Shown: positions 25,657 to 34,724 of the stretch, piece after piece
How positions within the stretch are numbered: position 1 is the first letter of the stretch
Layout: each line of letters opens with the position of its first letter
Assembly (NCBI RefSeq): GCF_035207705.1
Contig: NZ_CP128187.1
Location: 3,410,001-3,474,000, forward strand
Length of the DNA stretch: 64,000 bases
Origin: Maribacter sp. BPC-D8
GTDB lineage: Bacteria > Bacteroidota > Bacteroidia > Flavobacteriales > Flavobacteriaceae
Direction: 5' to 3'
Program-made: the position numbers and the translations under genes
Notes under the pieces: generated by a model
The model's database searches: none
The model's input: the letters and a program-made list of their open reading frames with translations, nothing else
Told to the model about the DNA's origin: nothing

Positions 25657-27594
25657 GTGTATAAATTCAAGTTCAAATTTCTATTTTTCCTTCTGTATAC
25701 TTTAGTACCACAACACCATAGTTATTCTCAAGATATACCCGAAAATTTAAAAGAAATAGTAGATACTCTTTTATCTAAAACTCCGAAAGAATGTCAAGAA
25801 ATACATTCGCTCTTAGCCACCTACAGTAATGACAGTACTGCGTTACGCTATATAGAAAACAGGGCTACAAACAATAAATATCTATTAGGTGAAGCGTACG
25901 CCTTAAACCAACTAGGAAATCTCTATCGTGACTTATCAATTTACCCAAAAGCAATAGAACTTTATCAAAGTGCCTTAGAAGCATCTATTAAAGCCAATAA
26001 CATTGAAATTAGAGTACATAGTTTAAATATGCTAAGTACAGTTTACAGGAACACTGATGCAATAAAATCTGCTTTAGATAGCAGCCAAGAAGCATTAGAG
26101 TTAGCTGAAAATGTGACCGAACCAAATGATGGTGTAAAAAGAAGCATAACTGTATCTTTAAACAGTATTGGCGGAATATATCAAATGCTAGAACAGTATG
26201 ATCTGGCCATTGAGAAATATGAAAGGTCGATGATCCTTCAAAAAGAATTGGACGACAAACAGGGGCTTGCTATTAGCCATAAAAATTTAGGCGAGTGTTA
26301 TGAATATCAAGGAGAACTTGAACCTGCTTTAAAAAACTTTCGAAGAGCACTTGTTTACAATGAAATCATTAATTCTAACCGCGGAAAAATAATATGCAAT
26401 TATAATATAGCACACGTGTATGTACACATGGGCAAAATAAAAGAAGCAATTTCTATTTTAGAAAACAATTTATTAAAAGCCATTTCTATTAATGACCAAA
26501 AAATCATAACCACTATTTATATAAACTTAGGGTGGTCATTAATACGGTTTGGCGATTATGACGCGGCAGAAACTAATTTAGAGTCAGGTTTAAGCTTAGC
26601 TACATCTAACGAATTCTATGCAGAAATAGCCGAAGCGAATAAATTTTTATCTGAGCTTTGGATCAAGCGAGATGATTACCAGAAAGGCATGCGCTATTTT
26701 AAAGAATCTAGAAAATACGAAGAGCGCATTACCAACTCTCTTAATCTACGATACGTAAATGACATGATTTTACGATACGAATCTCAAAAGAGAGCCAACC
26801 AGTTAGATCGTCTAGCCAAAGAAAATGAAACGGTACGCTTAAAGCTAAAGAAAAATAGAACCATGCTGACTATCATTGGCATCTTCTTAATTCTACTTGT
26901 AGGTATTTTGTATATTCTATACCGACAAAGTCAATTAAACGCAGAGAAAAAACTATTGACATTAGAGCAAAGTATGCTACGTAGTCAAATGAATCCGCAT
27001 TTTTTATTCAATTCTCTAAACTCGATTAAATTATATATCATAAATAATGAGAAAAAGAATGCTGTTCATTATTTAAATAAATTCTCGAAGCTAGTACGCA
27101 AAATACTAGAGGCGTCGTCTCAACGAGAAATCTCTTTGGCAGATGAGCTAGAAACAGTAGCGCTGTATATGAATATAGAAAACATAAGGTTTTCTAATGA
27201 AATCAACTTTAACATTCATATTAAAGACGACATAAATACGCATAACATAAAAATACCTTCGCTTATACTTCAACCTTTTTTAGAAAACGCCTTGTGGCAT
27301 GGTTTGTCATCAAAAGAAGGAGCAAAGAATATAGACTTAGAAATAAAAAAGGGTAAAAGTGGCTTTATTGAAATAATCATTACCGACAATGGTGTAGGTA
27401 GAGATGCTGCAGAAAAAATAAAGGACAGTAAGGTTCTCAAGAGAAAGTCGGTAGGTATTGATATTACCAAAGAACGACTAGCAAATTTTTCTCGTGACTA
27501 TGAAAACTTTTTTCATGTAGATATCATTGATAAGTTTGACGATGATACCAACCCTATGGGCACACAGATAGTAATCTATATACCTACTATTTAA
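25657..27594 (+). CDS. TPR-containing LytS-type sensor histidine kinase
   Basis: A 645-residue membrane sensor. GTG at 25657 is the only available start (stop in frame upstream). Layout: signal peptide ending near residue 25, then about eight TPR-like helical repeats (residues 70-370) facing the periplasm, a transmembrane segment at about 403-421, a coiled coil, and a His_kinase domain with phospho-acceptor H448 in RSQMNPHFLFNSLNS. The ATPase part shows PFLENALWHGL and DNGVGRD. The kinase partners the LytTR regulator upstream. The stop region overlaps the convergent DUF3109 gene by 8 bp. The stimulus is unknown. Confidence 0.94.
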   Translation: MYKFKFKFLFFLLYTLVPQHHSYSQDIPENLKEIVDTLLSKTPKECQEIHSLLATYSNDSTALRYIENRATNNKYLLGEAYALNQLGNLYRDLSIYPKAIELYQSALEASIKANNIEIRVHSLNMLSTVYRNTDAIKSALDSSQEALELAENVTEPNDGVKRSITVSLNSIGGIYQMLEQYDLAIEKYERSMILQKELDDKQGLAISHKNLGECYEYQGELEPALKNFRRALVYNEIINSNRGKIICNYNIAHVYVHMGKIKEAISILENNLLKAISINDQKIITTIYINLGWSLIRFGDYDAAETNLESGLSLATSNEFYAEIAEANKFLSELWIKRDDYQKGMRYFKESRKYEERITNSLNLRYVNDMILRYESQKRANQLDRLAKENETVRLKLKKNRTMLTIIGIFLILLVGILYILYRQSQLNAEKKLLTLEQSMLRSQMNPHFLFNSLNSIKLYIINNEKKNAVHYLNKFSKLVRKILEASSQREISLADELETVALYMNIENIRFSNEINFNIHIKDDINTHNIKIPSLILQPFLENALWHGLSSKEGAKNIDLEIKKGKSGFIEIIITDNGVGRDAAEKIKDSKVLKRKSVGIDITKERLANFSRDYENFFHVDIIDKFDDDTNPMGTQIVIYIPTI

Positions 27595-28156
27595 GATGGT
27601 CTTTAGCAACCTCTTCTAATTCGTTATACCAAGGTGCACCGAATTTTCTAATTAAAGCTTCTTTAACGAATTTATAAACAGGCACTTTTAACTCTTCACC
27701 TAAAGCACATGCTGGGTCGCAAATTTGCCATTTATGATAGTTAACTGCAGTTAGTTCGGTATACTCACGAACTCTTATTGGGTATAAATGACAAGACACA
27801 GGTTTCTTCCACTTAATTTCCCCTTGGTTATAAGCTTCTTCTATACCACATTTAGCTATTTTCTTATCGTCGAAAATAACGTAGGCACATTCACTTCCAT
27901 TTACTAATGGGGTTTCCCACTCACCATCTTCACCCTTAACAAAAGCACCTTGCTCTTCAATAACAGCAACACCTTCGGGTCTTAAAAATGGTTTAACTTT
28001 AGCATAGATATCGACCATAATTTCAGTTTCTGAATCTTCAACTGGCGCACCTGCTTCGCCATCGACACAGCAACCACCTTTACACGCGCTAAGGTTGCAA
28101 ACAAAATCGTTTTCTATAATCTCTTCAGATACTATGGTTTTCCCTAATTGAAACAT
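27587..28156 (-). CDS. DUF3109 family protein (cysteine-rich)
   Basis: A 189-residue cytoplasmic protein with the conserved cysteine array CNLSACKGGCCVDGEAGAPV near residue 20 and later CHLYPIR and ICDPACALG, a pattern of YkgJ-like zinc or iron-sulfur binding proteins. The Bacteroidota family DUF3109 shares this length and layout. Function is not established. Upstream sequence carries AAAAATGTATCTTGC, also present before dgt, and its 3' end overlaps the TPR kinase gene. Confidence 0.87.
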   Translation of the reverse strand: MFQLGKTIVSEEIIENDFVCNLSACKGGCCVDGEAGAPVEDSETEIMVDIYAKVKPFLRPEGVAVIEEQGAFVKGEDGEWETPLVNGSECAYVIFDDKKIAKCGIEEAYNQGEIKWKKPVSCHLYPIRVREYTELTAVNYHKWQICDPACALGEELKVPVYKFVKEALIRKFGAPWYNELEEVAKDHLK

Positions 28157-28248
28157 GACCTAATTTAAAGGGCGCAAGATACATTTTTTAAAAAGTAATG
28201 ATCTTAGAAAATTTTAAGAATAAATATCTAAGTGCATATTTATAAGCG

Positions 28249-28256
28249 TAAATTTG
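28249..28256 (+). promoter_or_regulatory. Possible -7 promoter element upstream of the MarC gene
   Basis: TAAATTTG fully matches the TAnnTTTG -7 consensus and lies 16 bp before the ATG at 28272. No TTG is seen at the expected -33 distance, so only the -7 part is supported. Confidence 0.35.
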
Positions 28257-28271
28257 CAAAAAATTTGAAGT

Positions 28272-28850
28272 ATGGAGTTTCATTTTGATTTAAGAGAGAT
28301 TGCAACCGCTAGTATGGTACTATTTGCCGTTATTGATATTTTAGGCAGTATTCCTATTATTATTGGGCTTAGAAAAAAAGTAGGACACATTCAGTCTGAA
28401 AAAGCATCTGTTGTTGCGGCTGTAATCATGGTAGCCTTTCTGTTTCTTGGTGAAGAAATTTTAAATCTTATTGGCATCGATGTAAATTCATTTGCCGTTG
28501 CCGGTGCGTTCATCATATTCTTTTTAGCCATTGAAATGATTTTAGGTATTCAATTATACAAAGATGATGAACCAGAAAGTGCTTCTATTGTACCTATTGC
28601 CTTCCCATTAATTGCTGGTGCTGGTACCCTTACCTCTTTACTTTCGTTGAGAGCAGAGTACTTTGTTGAAAATATTATTATAGCTATTATTGTCAACATT
28701 GTCTTCGTTTTCATAGTACTTAAATCATCTGTGAAAATCGAAAAAATGCTTGGTAAAAACGGAGTAAATGTAATTAGAAAGGTATTCGGAGTAATTCTTA
28801 TGGCAATTGCTGTTAAATTATTCGCTGCTAATATTAATGAGCTTTTCTAG
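28272..28850 (+). CDS. MarC family integral membrane protein
   Basis: A 192-residue inner-membrane protein with about six hydrophobic helices, of the MarC/NAAT family. Family markers are the N-terminal FAVIDILGSIPIIIGL and the segment PIAFPLIAGAGTLTSLLSL that matches the conserved loop. MarC proteins have been linked variously to amino-acid export, but no physiological role is settled. A small two-helix membrane protein gene follows on the same strand 36 bp later. Confidence 0.91.
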   Translation: MEFHFDLREIATASMVLFAVIDILGSIPIIIGLRKKVGHIQSEKASVVAAVIMVAFLFLGEEILNLIGIDVNSFAVAGAFIIFFLAIEMILGIQLYKDDEPESASIVPIAFPLIAGAGTLTSLLSLRAEYFVENIIIAIIVNIVFVFIVLKSSVKIEKMLGKNGVNVIRKVFGVILMAIAVKLFAANINELF

Positions 28851-28886
28851 ACCGTAAGAAGGTTGTATTTTTATAAAAACAAGTTT

Positions 28887-29090
28887 ATGAGCAAGACGTT
28901 ATCCATAATTTTCATAGTAATTGCAGTAGCACTTATAGCCTACAATGTAACCCTAGTGAATTTTGCAGACCCTTTTGAGAAAAATAGTACAATAGCATTA
29001 ATCGGAATTATGGCGTCGTTGTGTGCCATTGTACTTCTTTTGGTATTTGTTACCAGCAGAAAGATTCAAGATAAAATAAATAAGGATTAA
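28887..29090 (+). CDS. Small two-helix membrane protein (67 aa)
   Basis: A 67-residue protein starting at ATG 28887 (the frame runs 8 codons further upstream from a TTG). It has two hydrophobic helices (LSIIFIVIAVALIAYNVTL and IALIGIMASLCAIVLLLVFVT) and ends in a basic tail (SRKIQDKINKD). It is 36 bp downstream of marC, probably co-transcribed. It is common next to MarC genes in this group as far as I recall, with unknown function. It overlaps the convergent S41 protease gene by 4 bp at the stops. Confidence 0.72.
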   Translation: MSKTLSIIFIVIAVALIAYNVTLVNFADPFEKNSTIALIGIMASLCAIVLLLVFVTSRKIQDKINKD

Positions 29091-30715
29091 TTATTGGCTT
29101 TAATCTCGCCAGATTCTTGTTGCTGAATTCCGCCGCCATCTAATTCTAGTACCTTTTGAAGCATAAGATCTTCATCTGCTTTAATTTTGGCATGTATATT
29201 AGTATTGAATAGTTGCTCAGCGATATTAGCTTTCAAAAATCGTTTGATGCTCTGCTCATATTCATAGAAATTCATTCTTAGATTTCTGTCTACCGAATAT
29301 TGTACAAATCTTTCAAAGAGAATATCGTCAACTTTAAAATCGTTCACAAATTCTTCTTGTGTGTATTGAGCATATCTTTCTCGATCCTCGTCTAAATGTT
29401 CAAACACAAAAAAGGATAAGAAGCCTAAATTATCCATACTCTCAACAGCTTCTTCTTCATTACTTCCGATCGGCACAAATACATCTGGTATAATACCACC
29501 ACCGCCATAAACTACTTTTCCTTTAGGTGTGGTAAACTTTAATGAATCTGCAACTTTAATACTATCTACAGAAATCATTTCTCCACTATGGAATCTATCT
29601 GTAAAACGTTGATAGTAATCTTTTGTCCCGTTTGCATATGTCTTTTGAATACTTCTACCTGTAGGGGTGTAATATCTAGAAACCGTAAGTCTAACTGCCG
29701 AGCCATCACCTAAAGCCATTTCTCGCTGCACCAAACCTTTACCGAAAGATCTACGACCTACAATAGTACCTACATCATTATCTTGCAACGCACCAGCAAC
29801 AATTTCACTAGCCGAGGCAGATCTTTCATTTATTAAAACATAAATAGGTTTATCTTCAAAACTACCTTCATCGGTAGCAAAGCTCTTATTGATTTTTCCC
29901 TTTTTATTTTTAGTGAACAATATAAGTTTACCATCTTCTAGAAACTCATCTGCCATTTCTTCTGCCATGCCTAAATAGCCGCCAGGGTTATCTCGCAGGT
30001 CAAGCACTAATTTTATAGCACCTCGCTTTTGTAACCGTACCAAAGCATCTTTAAACTCTTTATAAGTAGACTCAGCAAAGCGATTTACTTTTATATAGCC
30101 GATATCTCTATTAAGCATATAAAAGGCATCGACACTTTTTAAAGGTACAATACCACGCTTCACCTTTACATTGAACGTTCTGTTTTCTGTTTTTCTAAAT
30201 ACGGTAAGATTAATAAAAGAACCTTCTTGACCTTTTAATTTCTCTACAATAACTTCACTGGGGAAGTCTTTGCCATACAGCGTATCATTATCTGCCATTA
30301 GAATACGATCACCTGCTAAAATTCCTTTTACAAAACTTGGTCCGTCTTTGACAGTTTTTATAACTGCAATAGTATCGTTATAAGAGTAAAAGTTAATACC
30401 AATACCCACAAAATCGCCCTTCATGTTCTCGGTTACACCAGACATTTCTTTTTCTGAAATGTAAACAGAATGTGGATCAAGTTTTTCTAGAATACTGTTC
30501 ACAGTAATATCAACAATGCTATCTGTATTTACATCATCTACATATTCATAGTCAATGTAATCTATAAGTCTGTTGAGTTTGTCTTTCTTAGAATTTGTAG
30601 AAAAAAGACGTTCTGGAGAGTCATTAAAATTCAGTTTTCCGCCTATAAAAAACCCTAATGCGAGCGCAATAGCGATAATTAAAGGAAATAGAGCACTGTA
30701 TTTTTTATTCATCAT
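29087..30715 (-). CDS. S41 family carboxy-terminal processing peptidase
   Basis: A 542-residue periplasmic serine protease of the CtpA/Prc type that trims C-terminal tails of envelope proteins. It has an N-terminal transmembrane anchor (LFPLIIAIALALGFFIGG), a PDZ domain at about residues 95-185, and the peptidase core with nucleophile S301 in ERSASASEIVAGAL and general base K326 in RRSFGKGLVQ. The C-terminal helical extension is common in Bacteroidota CTPs. The start is one of two tandem ATGs (30715 or 30712). The dCMP deaminase gene lies 11 bp upstream on the same strand. Confidence 0.93.
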   Translation of the reverse strand: MMNKKYSALFPLIIAIALALGFFIGGKLNFNDSPERLFSTNSKKDKLNRLIDYIDYEYVDDVNTDSIVDITVNSILEKLDPHSVYISEKEMSGVTENMKGDFVGIGINFYSYNDTIAVIKTVKDGPSFVKGILAGDRILMADNDTLYGKDFPSEVIVEKLKGQEGSFINLTVFRKTENRTFNVKVKRGIVPLKSVDAFYMLNRDIGYIKVNRFAESTYKEFKDALVRLQKRGAIKLVLDLRDNPGGYLGMAEEMADEFLEDGKLILFTKNKKGKINKSFATDEGSFEDKPIYVLINERSASASEIVAGALQDNDVGTIVGRRSFGKGLVQREMALGDGSAVRLTVSRYYTPTGRSIQKTYANGTKDYYQRFTDRFHSGEMISVDSIKVADSLKFTTPKGKVVYGGGGIIPDVFVPIGSNEEEAVESMDNLGFLSFFVFEHLDEDRERYAQYTQEEFVNDFKVDDILFERFVQYSVDRNLRMNFYEYEQSIKRFLKANIAEQLFNTNIHAKIKADEDLMLQKVLELDGGGIQQQESGEIKANN

Positions 30716-30726
30716 TAGTGTAAACG

Positions 30727-31164
30727 TTAGATAGTAACATTTATTTCTGGCATATGTTGTAATTCAACCCCTGCTTTTGCCAAAAATTGTAATCCCGAAT
30801 CATCTTTGTATCCTACTTGGTACACTACACGTTTAATGCCAGACTGATGAATTAACTTACTACATTCTCTACAAGGCGATAATGTAATGTATAAAGTAGC
30901 ACCTTGGCAAGATTGAGTAGAACCTGCTACTTTTAGAATAGCATTGGCCTCGGCATGCAAGACATACCATTTCGTATACCCTTCTTCATCTTCGCAATAA
31001 TTTTCGAATCCGGTTGGTGTACCATTGTATCCGTCAGAAATAATCATTCTATCCTTTACGATGATGGCACCTACTTGCTTACGCTTACATGAAGAAAGCA
31101 TACCCCATTCTTTGGCCATTCTTAAATAAGCCCTATCATACTTTAATTGTTTTTCTTTCTTCAT
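30727..31164 (-). CDS. dCMP deaminase family protein
   Basis: A 145-residue zinc-dependent deaminase resembling deoxycytidylate deaminase/ComEB, which converts dCMP to dUMP for dTMP synthesis. Zinc ligands and the proton shuttle are visible: H70 and E72 in LHAEANAIL, and C98 and C101 in PCREC. The segment GYNGTPTGFENYCED is the family's nucleotide-binding loop. It is followed 11 bp downstream by the S41 protease gene. Together with dgt elsewhere in the window it handles deoxynucleotides, but the two are not linked. Confidence 0.93.
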   Translation of the reverse strand: MKKEKQLKYDRAYLRMAKEWGMLSSCKRKQVGAIIVKDRMIISDGYNGTPTGFENYCEDEEGYTKWYVLHAEANAILKVAGSTQSCQGATLYITLSPCRECSKLIHQSGIKRVVYQVGYKDDSGLQFLAKAGVELQHMPEINVTI

Positions 31165-31191
31165 TTACAGTACGCTTTATATAAGCACTTA

Positions 31192-31236
31192 ACCCTAAGG
31201 TACCTGCTTTGATTAGTACCGACTATATCTTAGGGT
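31192..31236 (-). repeat. Structured inverted repeat after the HupE/UreJ gene
   Basis: ACCCTAAG pairs with CTTAGGGT over the outer arms, with an inner GTAC/GTAC pair. It lies between the stop of the HupE-like gene and the ATG of the dCMP deaminase gene. No T tract follows, so it may be a weak terminator or an mRNA end-stabilising hairpin. Confidence 0.35.
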
Positions 31237-31249
31237 AAACTTTAACAAT

Positions 31250-31834
31250 CTAAAAAGGAAATGTTTCATATAACAACGGTAGCGTAACCAGTATTATGAT
31301 AATGCTACCGACCATAATAAATAAGCTTTGCTTGACTTTTAAAATGCTTTGAATTACATAAGCCAAAATCAACACTAATAGAACAATAACTACCTGAGAC
31401 AATTCGATCCCGCCAGCAAAACCTAATAAAGGTGCTAATTTATCTTCCTCTCCCATAATCATCATTTTAAAATAGTTAGAGAATCCGAATCCGTGTATTA
31501 GTCCGAAAAAACCGGTAGCTAAAACATGAAACCAAATAGTTCTATTTTCATTTTGATTTTTATAATCAATCGAATTAAAAATAGCGGTTGCCAGTATCGT
31601 TACAGGTATCAAAAACTCTATCCAACTGGCTTCTATCTCTAAAATCTCGTAAACGGAAAATACTAATGCCAAGCAATGTGTAAAAGTAAAAACGGTTGCT
31701 AAAAGCAATACATTCTTCCAACTTTTAAATGTAAAAGGAAGTGCCAGTGCAGTTAGAAAAAGTATGTGATCATATGCATTTATGTCTAAAACATGATGCA
31801 GACCTAATTCTATATAAAACCAAAACTCTTGCAT
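31250..31834 (-). CDS. HupE/UreJ family membrane protein
   Basis: A 194-residue inner-membrane protein with about six helices and the conserved histidine features of the HupE/UreJ family (HHVLDINAYDHILFL near residue 13, FTHCLALVFSVYE, GLIHGFGFS). HupE/UreJ members act in nickel or other metal import for hydrogenase and urease, but this protein is not adjacent to either enzyme, and the Bacteroidota variants are commonly orphans. The substrate is thus undetermined. It sits 24 bp downstream of the TerB-DnaJ gene on the same strand. Confidence 0.85.
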   Translation of the reverse strand: MQEFWFYIELGLHHVLDINAYDHILFLTALALPFTFKSWKNVLLLATVFTFTHCLALVFSVYEILEIEASWIEFLIPVTILATAIFNSIDYKNQNENRTIWFHVLATGFFGLIHGFGFSNYFKMMIMGEEDKLAPLLGFAGGIELSQVVIVLLVLILAYVIQSILKVKQSLFIMVGSIIIILVTLPLLYETFPF

Positions 31835-31858
31835 GCTACTATCTTAAAAAAAATTCTT

Positions 31859-32599
31859 CTAATTTAACCCGCGCTCTTTTTGTATCGTCTCATAAGCGGC
31901 TTGCACCTGCTTAAACTTCTCTTCAGCACCTTTTTTAATAGCTTCATCTTTCGTATTCACCCTGTCTGGATGATACTTTTTAGCCATTTCTCTATAGGCT
32001 TTCTTTACCTCAGCATCTGTTGCTGATTTCTCAATATCTAAAATTTTATAAGAATTGTTCGCCGATTTCACGAACATAGCTTTTATACTTTCAAATTCAT
32101 TAAGCGAAACTCTAAGGTAACCGGCTATTTCTCGAATTTTTTGAATTTCGGGGTTACTGATGCTACCATCTGCTTGAGCAATACCGAATAAAAAGTGCAA
32201 TAACTGCAAACGAACTTCATAACGGGTGCGTTGAGCTAAAAACGTACAAACGTTTTGTGCAGATATTTGTCCTTTCTTATTTATTTCATTGAAACTTCTA
32301 AAAATAGCATTCGCCTTGTCTTTGCCATAGGTGCTAACAAAATACTGGCGTACATAATCCATTTCTGACTGACTCACTTGTCCGTCTGCCTTAATAACAA
32401 GTGAACATAACGATAGTAAGTTTAGCTCAAAATCTGCCGCAGTTACATTTGGTCGTGTATAATCTTCGAACACACTTCGCGCACTACCTTTACTAGATCC
32501 AAAAAAGCTGTCTATAATACTACCAGCAAAGAAGCCTAAAACCGCTCCAGATAAACCTCTCAAAAAAAAGCCTACTACAGCTCCCAACCATTTAATCAT
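31859..32599 (-). CDS. TerB-like / DnaJ-domain protein (DjlA-like)
   Basis: A 246-residue protein with a glycine-rich hydrophobic N-terminus (residues 4-30) that may anchor it to the membrane, a TerB-like helical domain (about 55-165: LVIKADGQVSQSEMDYV and IAQADGSISNPEIQKIREI, the two acidic pseudo-repeats), and a C-terminal J domain (about 182-246) with the HPD signature in KKYHPDRVNT. The layout equals DjlA, a membrane co-chaperone that stimulates DnaK. The J domain is complete. Confidence 0.9.
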   Translation of the reverse strand: MIKWLGAVVGFFLRGLSGAVLGFFAGSIIDSFFGSSKGSARSVFEDYTRPNVTAADFELNLLSLCSLVIKADGQVSQSEMDYVRQYFVSTYGKDKANAIFRSFNEINKKGQISAQNVCTFLAQRTRYEVRLQLLHFLFGIAQADGSISNPEIQKIREIAGYLRVSLNEFESIKAMFVKSANNSYKILDIEKSATDAEVKKAYREMAKKYHPDRVNTKDEAIKKGAEEKFKQVQAAYETIQKERGLN

Positions 32600-32694
32600 T
32601 TCGTATTCTCAATTTTGCCAAAGATAAATTATTACCAATAGAAAGTTAGACTAATGAAAAGTTAAGGTCTGAAGCACTGCTGCGACTAATTGAT

Positions 32695-32702
32695 TATCTT
32701 TG
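32695..32702 (+). promoter_or_regulatory. Possible -7 promoter element upstream of the bacilliredoxin gene
   Basis: TATCTTTG is a perfect TAnnTTTG match 27 bp before the ATG at 32730, in a position that would place transcription start near 32709. The -33 region lacks a TTG, so confidence is modest. Confidence 0.4.
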
Positions 32703-32729
32703 TAATAGTTTAATTAAAATAATAACAAT

Positions 32730-33140
32730 ATGTACCCTGCGGAATTAGTAAAACCAATGAGAGATGATCTGGCTTCTGCCGGATTTGAAGAATTATATAC
32801 AGCAGATGCAGTAGCAAATGCCATCAATAAAGAAGGAACAACTTTAGTAGTTGTAAATTCTGTTTGTGGTTGTGCTGCGGCAAATGCAAGACCTGCGGCT
32901 AAAATGAGCTTGCAGAACGATAAAAAACCAGATTTTGCAGTTACTGTATTTGCTGGTGTAGATAAAGAAGCTGTTGACGCGGCAAGAAACCTTATGGTTC
33001 CTTTCCCTCCTTCTTCTCCTTCTATGGCTTTATTCAAAAATGGCGAGTTAGTTCACATGATCGAACGTCACCATATTGAAGGTAGACCAGCTGAAATGAT
33101 TGCTCAGAATTTAGCACAAGCTTACGACGAATTTTGCTAG
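32730..33140 (+). CDS. BrxA/BrxB family bacilliredoxin
   Basis: A 136-residue thioredoxin-fold protein. The N-terminal MYPAELVKPMRDDLASAGFEEL and the CxC motif C46-G47-C48 in VNSVCGCAAANARP are diagnostic. Bacilliredoxins remove bacillithiol or other thiol adducts from proteins in the cytoplasm. The C-terminal HHIEGRPAEMIAQNL segment fits. It is a single gene followed by an intrinsic terminator at 33182-33210. Confidence 0.93.
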   Translation: MYPAELVKPMRDDLASAGFEELYTADAVANAINKEGTTLVVVNSVCGCAAANARPAAKMSLQNDKKPDFAVTVFAGVDKEAVDAARNLMVPFPPSSPSMALFKNGELVHMIERHHIEGRPAEMIAQNLAQAYDEFC

Positions 33141-33181
33141 ATTTTATAGCATAAGCTATTTTCTTACAAAATAATAGGATT

Positions 33182-33210
33182 AAAAAACCGCTCTAATAGA
33201 GCGGTTTTTT
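33182..33210 (+). terminator. Intrinsic terminator after the bacilliredoxin gene
   Basis: AAAAAACCGCTCT pairs with AGAGCGGTTTTTT around a 3-nt loop. Its T run merges with TATTTTTG, a possible -7 element for the acyltransferase gene starting at 33222. Confidence 0.88.
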
Positions 33211-33221
33211 ATTTTTGTACT

Positions 33222-33959
33222 ATGCAGAAGTTGCTTTCTTACATTATAACCCCCTTTTTTTTCGTCGCATTTGGGCTATGCCTCCTTATTTTTCATCCCA
33301 TTCAATGGATCGGATTTAAGATATTTGGATACAACGGATTAAAACCATCAGTCAGTAAATTGAACTTTTTTTTAATGCGTAGTACCAACATTTTAGGTAC
33401 AACTTATCGCTTTACAAATAACTTTGATTTACCAACAGACAGACCATTAATTATTGTAACCAATCATCAAAGTATGTACGATATACCACCACTTATTTGG
33501 TATATGCGTAAACACCACCCAAAATTTGTTAGTAAGAAAGAATTAGGAAAAGGCATACCTAGCGTATCATTTAACCTCGTTCACGGTGGCTCTGTTTTAA
33601 TTGACAGAAACGATGGTAAATCGGCAATAATGGAAATAGGAAAACTGGGTACCTATATTGAAGAACATAAAAGAAGTGCCGTAATTTTTCCGGAAGGAAC
33701 TAGAAGTAGAGATGGACACCCAAAGCCATTTAAACCGATGGGACTTAAGATGCTACTAAAAAAAGCTCCATCTGCATTGATTGTTCCTATTAGTATCAAT
33801 AATTCATGGAAATTGGTTCGCTTCGGGCAATTTCCGATGGGATTAGGTGCCAAAGTTCGATTAGAGGTTCAACAACCTTTAGAAAACACAGGCGACTTAG
33901 ACGAACTAATTACACAAATAGAAGCATCCGTAGTTAGCGGTATAAATTCCTTTAAATGA
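33222..33959 (+). CDS. plsC: 1-acyl-sn-glycerol-3-phosphate acyltransferase (PlsC-like)
   Basis: A 245-residue membrane-associated acyltransferase that esterifies lysophosphatidic acid in phospholipid synthesis. The HX4D motif is at H82-D87 in TNHQSMYDIPP, and the FPEGTRSRDG motif follows near residue 147, both as in the PlsC/LPLAT family. The N-terminal hydrophobic helix (about 5-30) should anchor it to the inner membrane. The ATG of the following HD gene overlaps its stop (ATGA). It starts only 4 bp after a TAnnTTTG-like element, so the message may be nearly leaderless. Confidence 0.9.
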   Translation: MQKLLSYIITPFFFVAFGLCLLIFHPIQWIGFKIFGYNGLKPSVSKLNFFLMRSTNILGTTYRFTNNFDLPTDRPLIIVTNHQSMYDIPPLIWYMRKHHPKFVSKKELGKGIPSVSFNLVHGGSVLIDRNDGKSAIMEIGKLGTYIEEHKRSAVIFPEGTRSRDGHPKPFKPMGLKMLLKKAPSALIVPISINNSWKLVRFGQFPMGLGAKVRLEVQQPLENTGDLDELITQIEASVVSGINSFK

Positions 33960-34636
33960 CCAATTCAGAAATTGTAGAAGAAACCATAACCTTTGTCAAA
34001 GAGACTTTAAAAAATGCCGAAGGTGGGCACGATTGGTTTCATATACAGCGGGTATTCAATAACAGCATGTTAATCGCAAAAGACGAAGATGATGTAAACC
34101 TCTTAGTCGTTAGTCTTGGTGCGCTACTTCATGATATTGCAGATGCTAAATTTAATGATGGCGATGAAGCCTTGGGCCCGAAAATGGCAGAAGATTTTTT
34201 ATTGAGTCTTGGTGTACCTAAAAGAACCATCAACCATGTTACCAACATCATCAAATACAGTTCGTTTAAAGCCAGTTTAACCGACGGTAAGATGAAGAAG
34301 AAGCTATTCTCATCTAAAGAGCTTAAGGTGGTTCAAGATGCCGACCGTTTAGATGCCATAGGTGCTATTGGTATTGCCCGTGCTTTTAATTACGGCGGAT
34401 TCAAAAATCGTGCACTTTATGACCCAAGTATACCTCCAAATTTAGAAATGAGTAAAGAAGAATACAAAAAGTCAAAAGCACCTACTTTAAATCATTTCTA
34501 TGAAAAACTCTTATTGCTTAAAGACAAAATGAACACAGAAACCGGTAAGCGATTGGCAGAAGAAAGACACCAATATATGATTGATTTTTTAGAGCAATTC
34601 TATCAAGAATGGAATCCTTTAAAAAATTTAAGTTAA
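33956..34636 (+). CDS. HD-domain phosphohydrolase
   Basis: A 226-residue cytoplasmic metal-dependent hydrolase of the HD superfamily. H22-D23 region GGHDWFHIQRV and the HD pair in GALLHDIADAKF are visible, with a later D in VQDADRLDAIGAIGIARAF, which matches HD proteins of the YpgQ/YedJ type that hydrolyse nucleotides or pyrophosphates. The substrate is not known. It is translationally coupled to plsC by a 4-bp overlap and followed by a bidirectional terminator. Confidence 0.9.
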   Translation: MTNSEIVEETITFVKETLKNAEGGHDWFHIQRVFNNSMLIAKDEDDVNLLVVSLGALLHDIADAKFNDGDEALGPKMAEDFLLSLGVPKRTINHVTNIIKYSSFKASLTDGKMKKKLFSSKELKVVQDADRLDAIGAIGIARAFNYGGFKNRALYDPSIPPNLEMSKEEYKKSKAPTLNHFYEKLLLLKDKMNTETGKRLAEERHQYMIDFLEQFYQEWNPLKNLS

Positions 34637-34670
34637 GTTTACAGAACAATTCAACAACATCAAACCATTA

Positions 34671-34704
34671 AAAAAGGGTCTCAATTTACATTGAGACCCT
34701 TTTT
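34671..34704. terminator. Bidirectional intrinsic terminator
   Basis: AAAAAGGGTCTCAAT pairs with ATTGAGACCCTTTTT around a TTAC loop. It lies between the convergent HD-hydrolase and glycosyltransferase genes and can serve both. Confidence 0.88.
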
Positions 34705-34724
34705 GCATTTTATATAGTATTCTA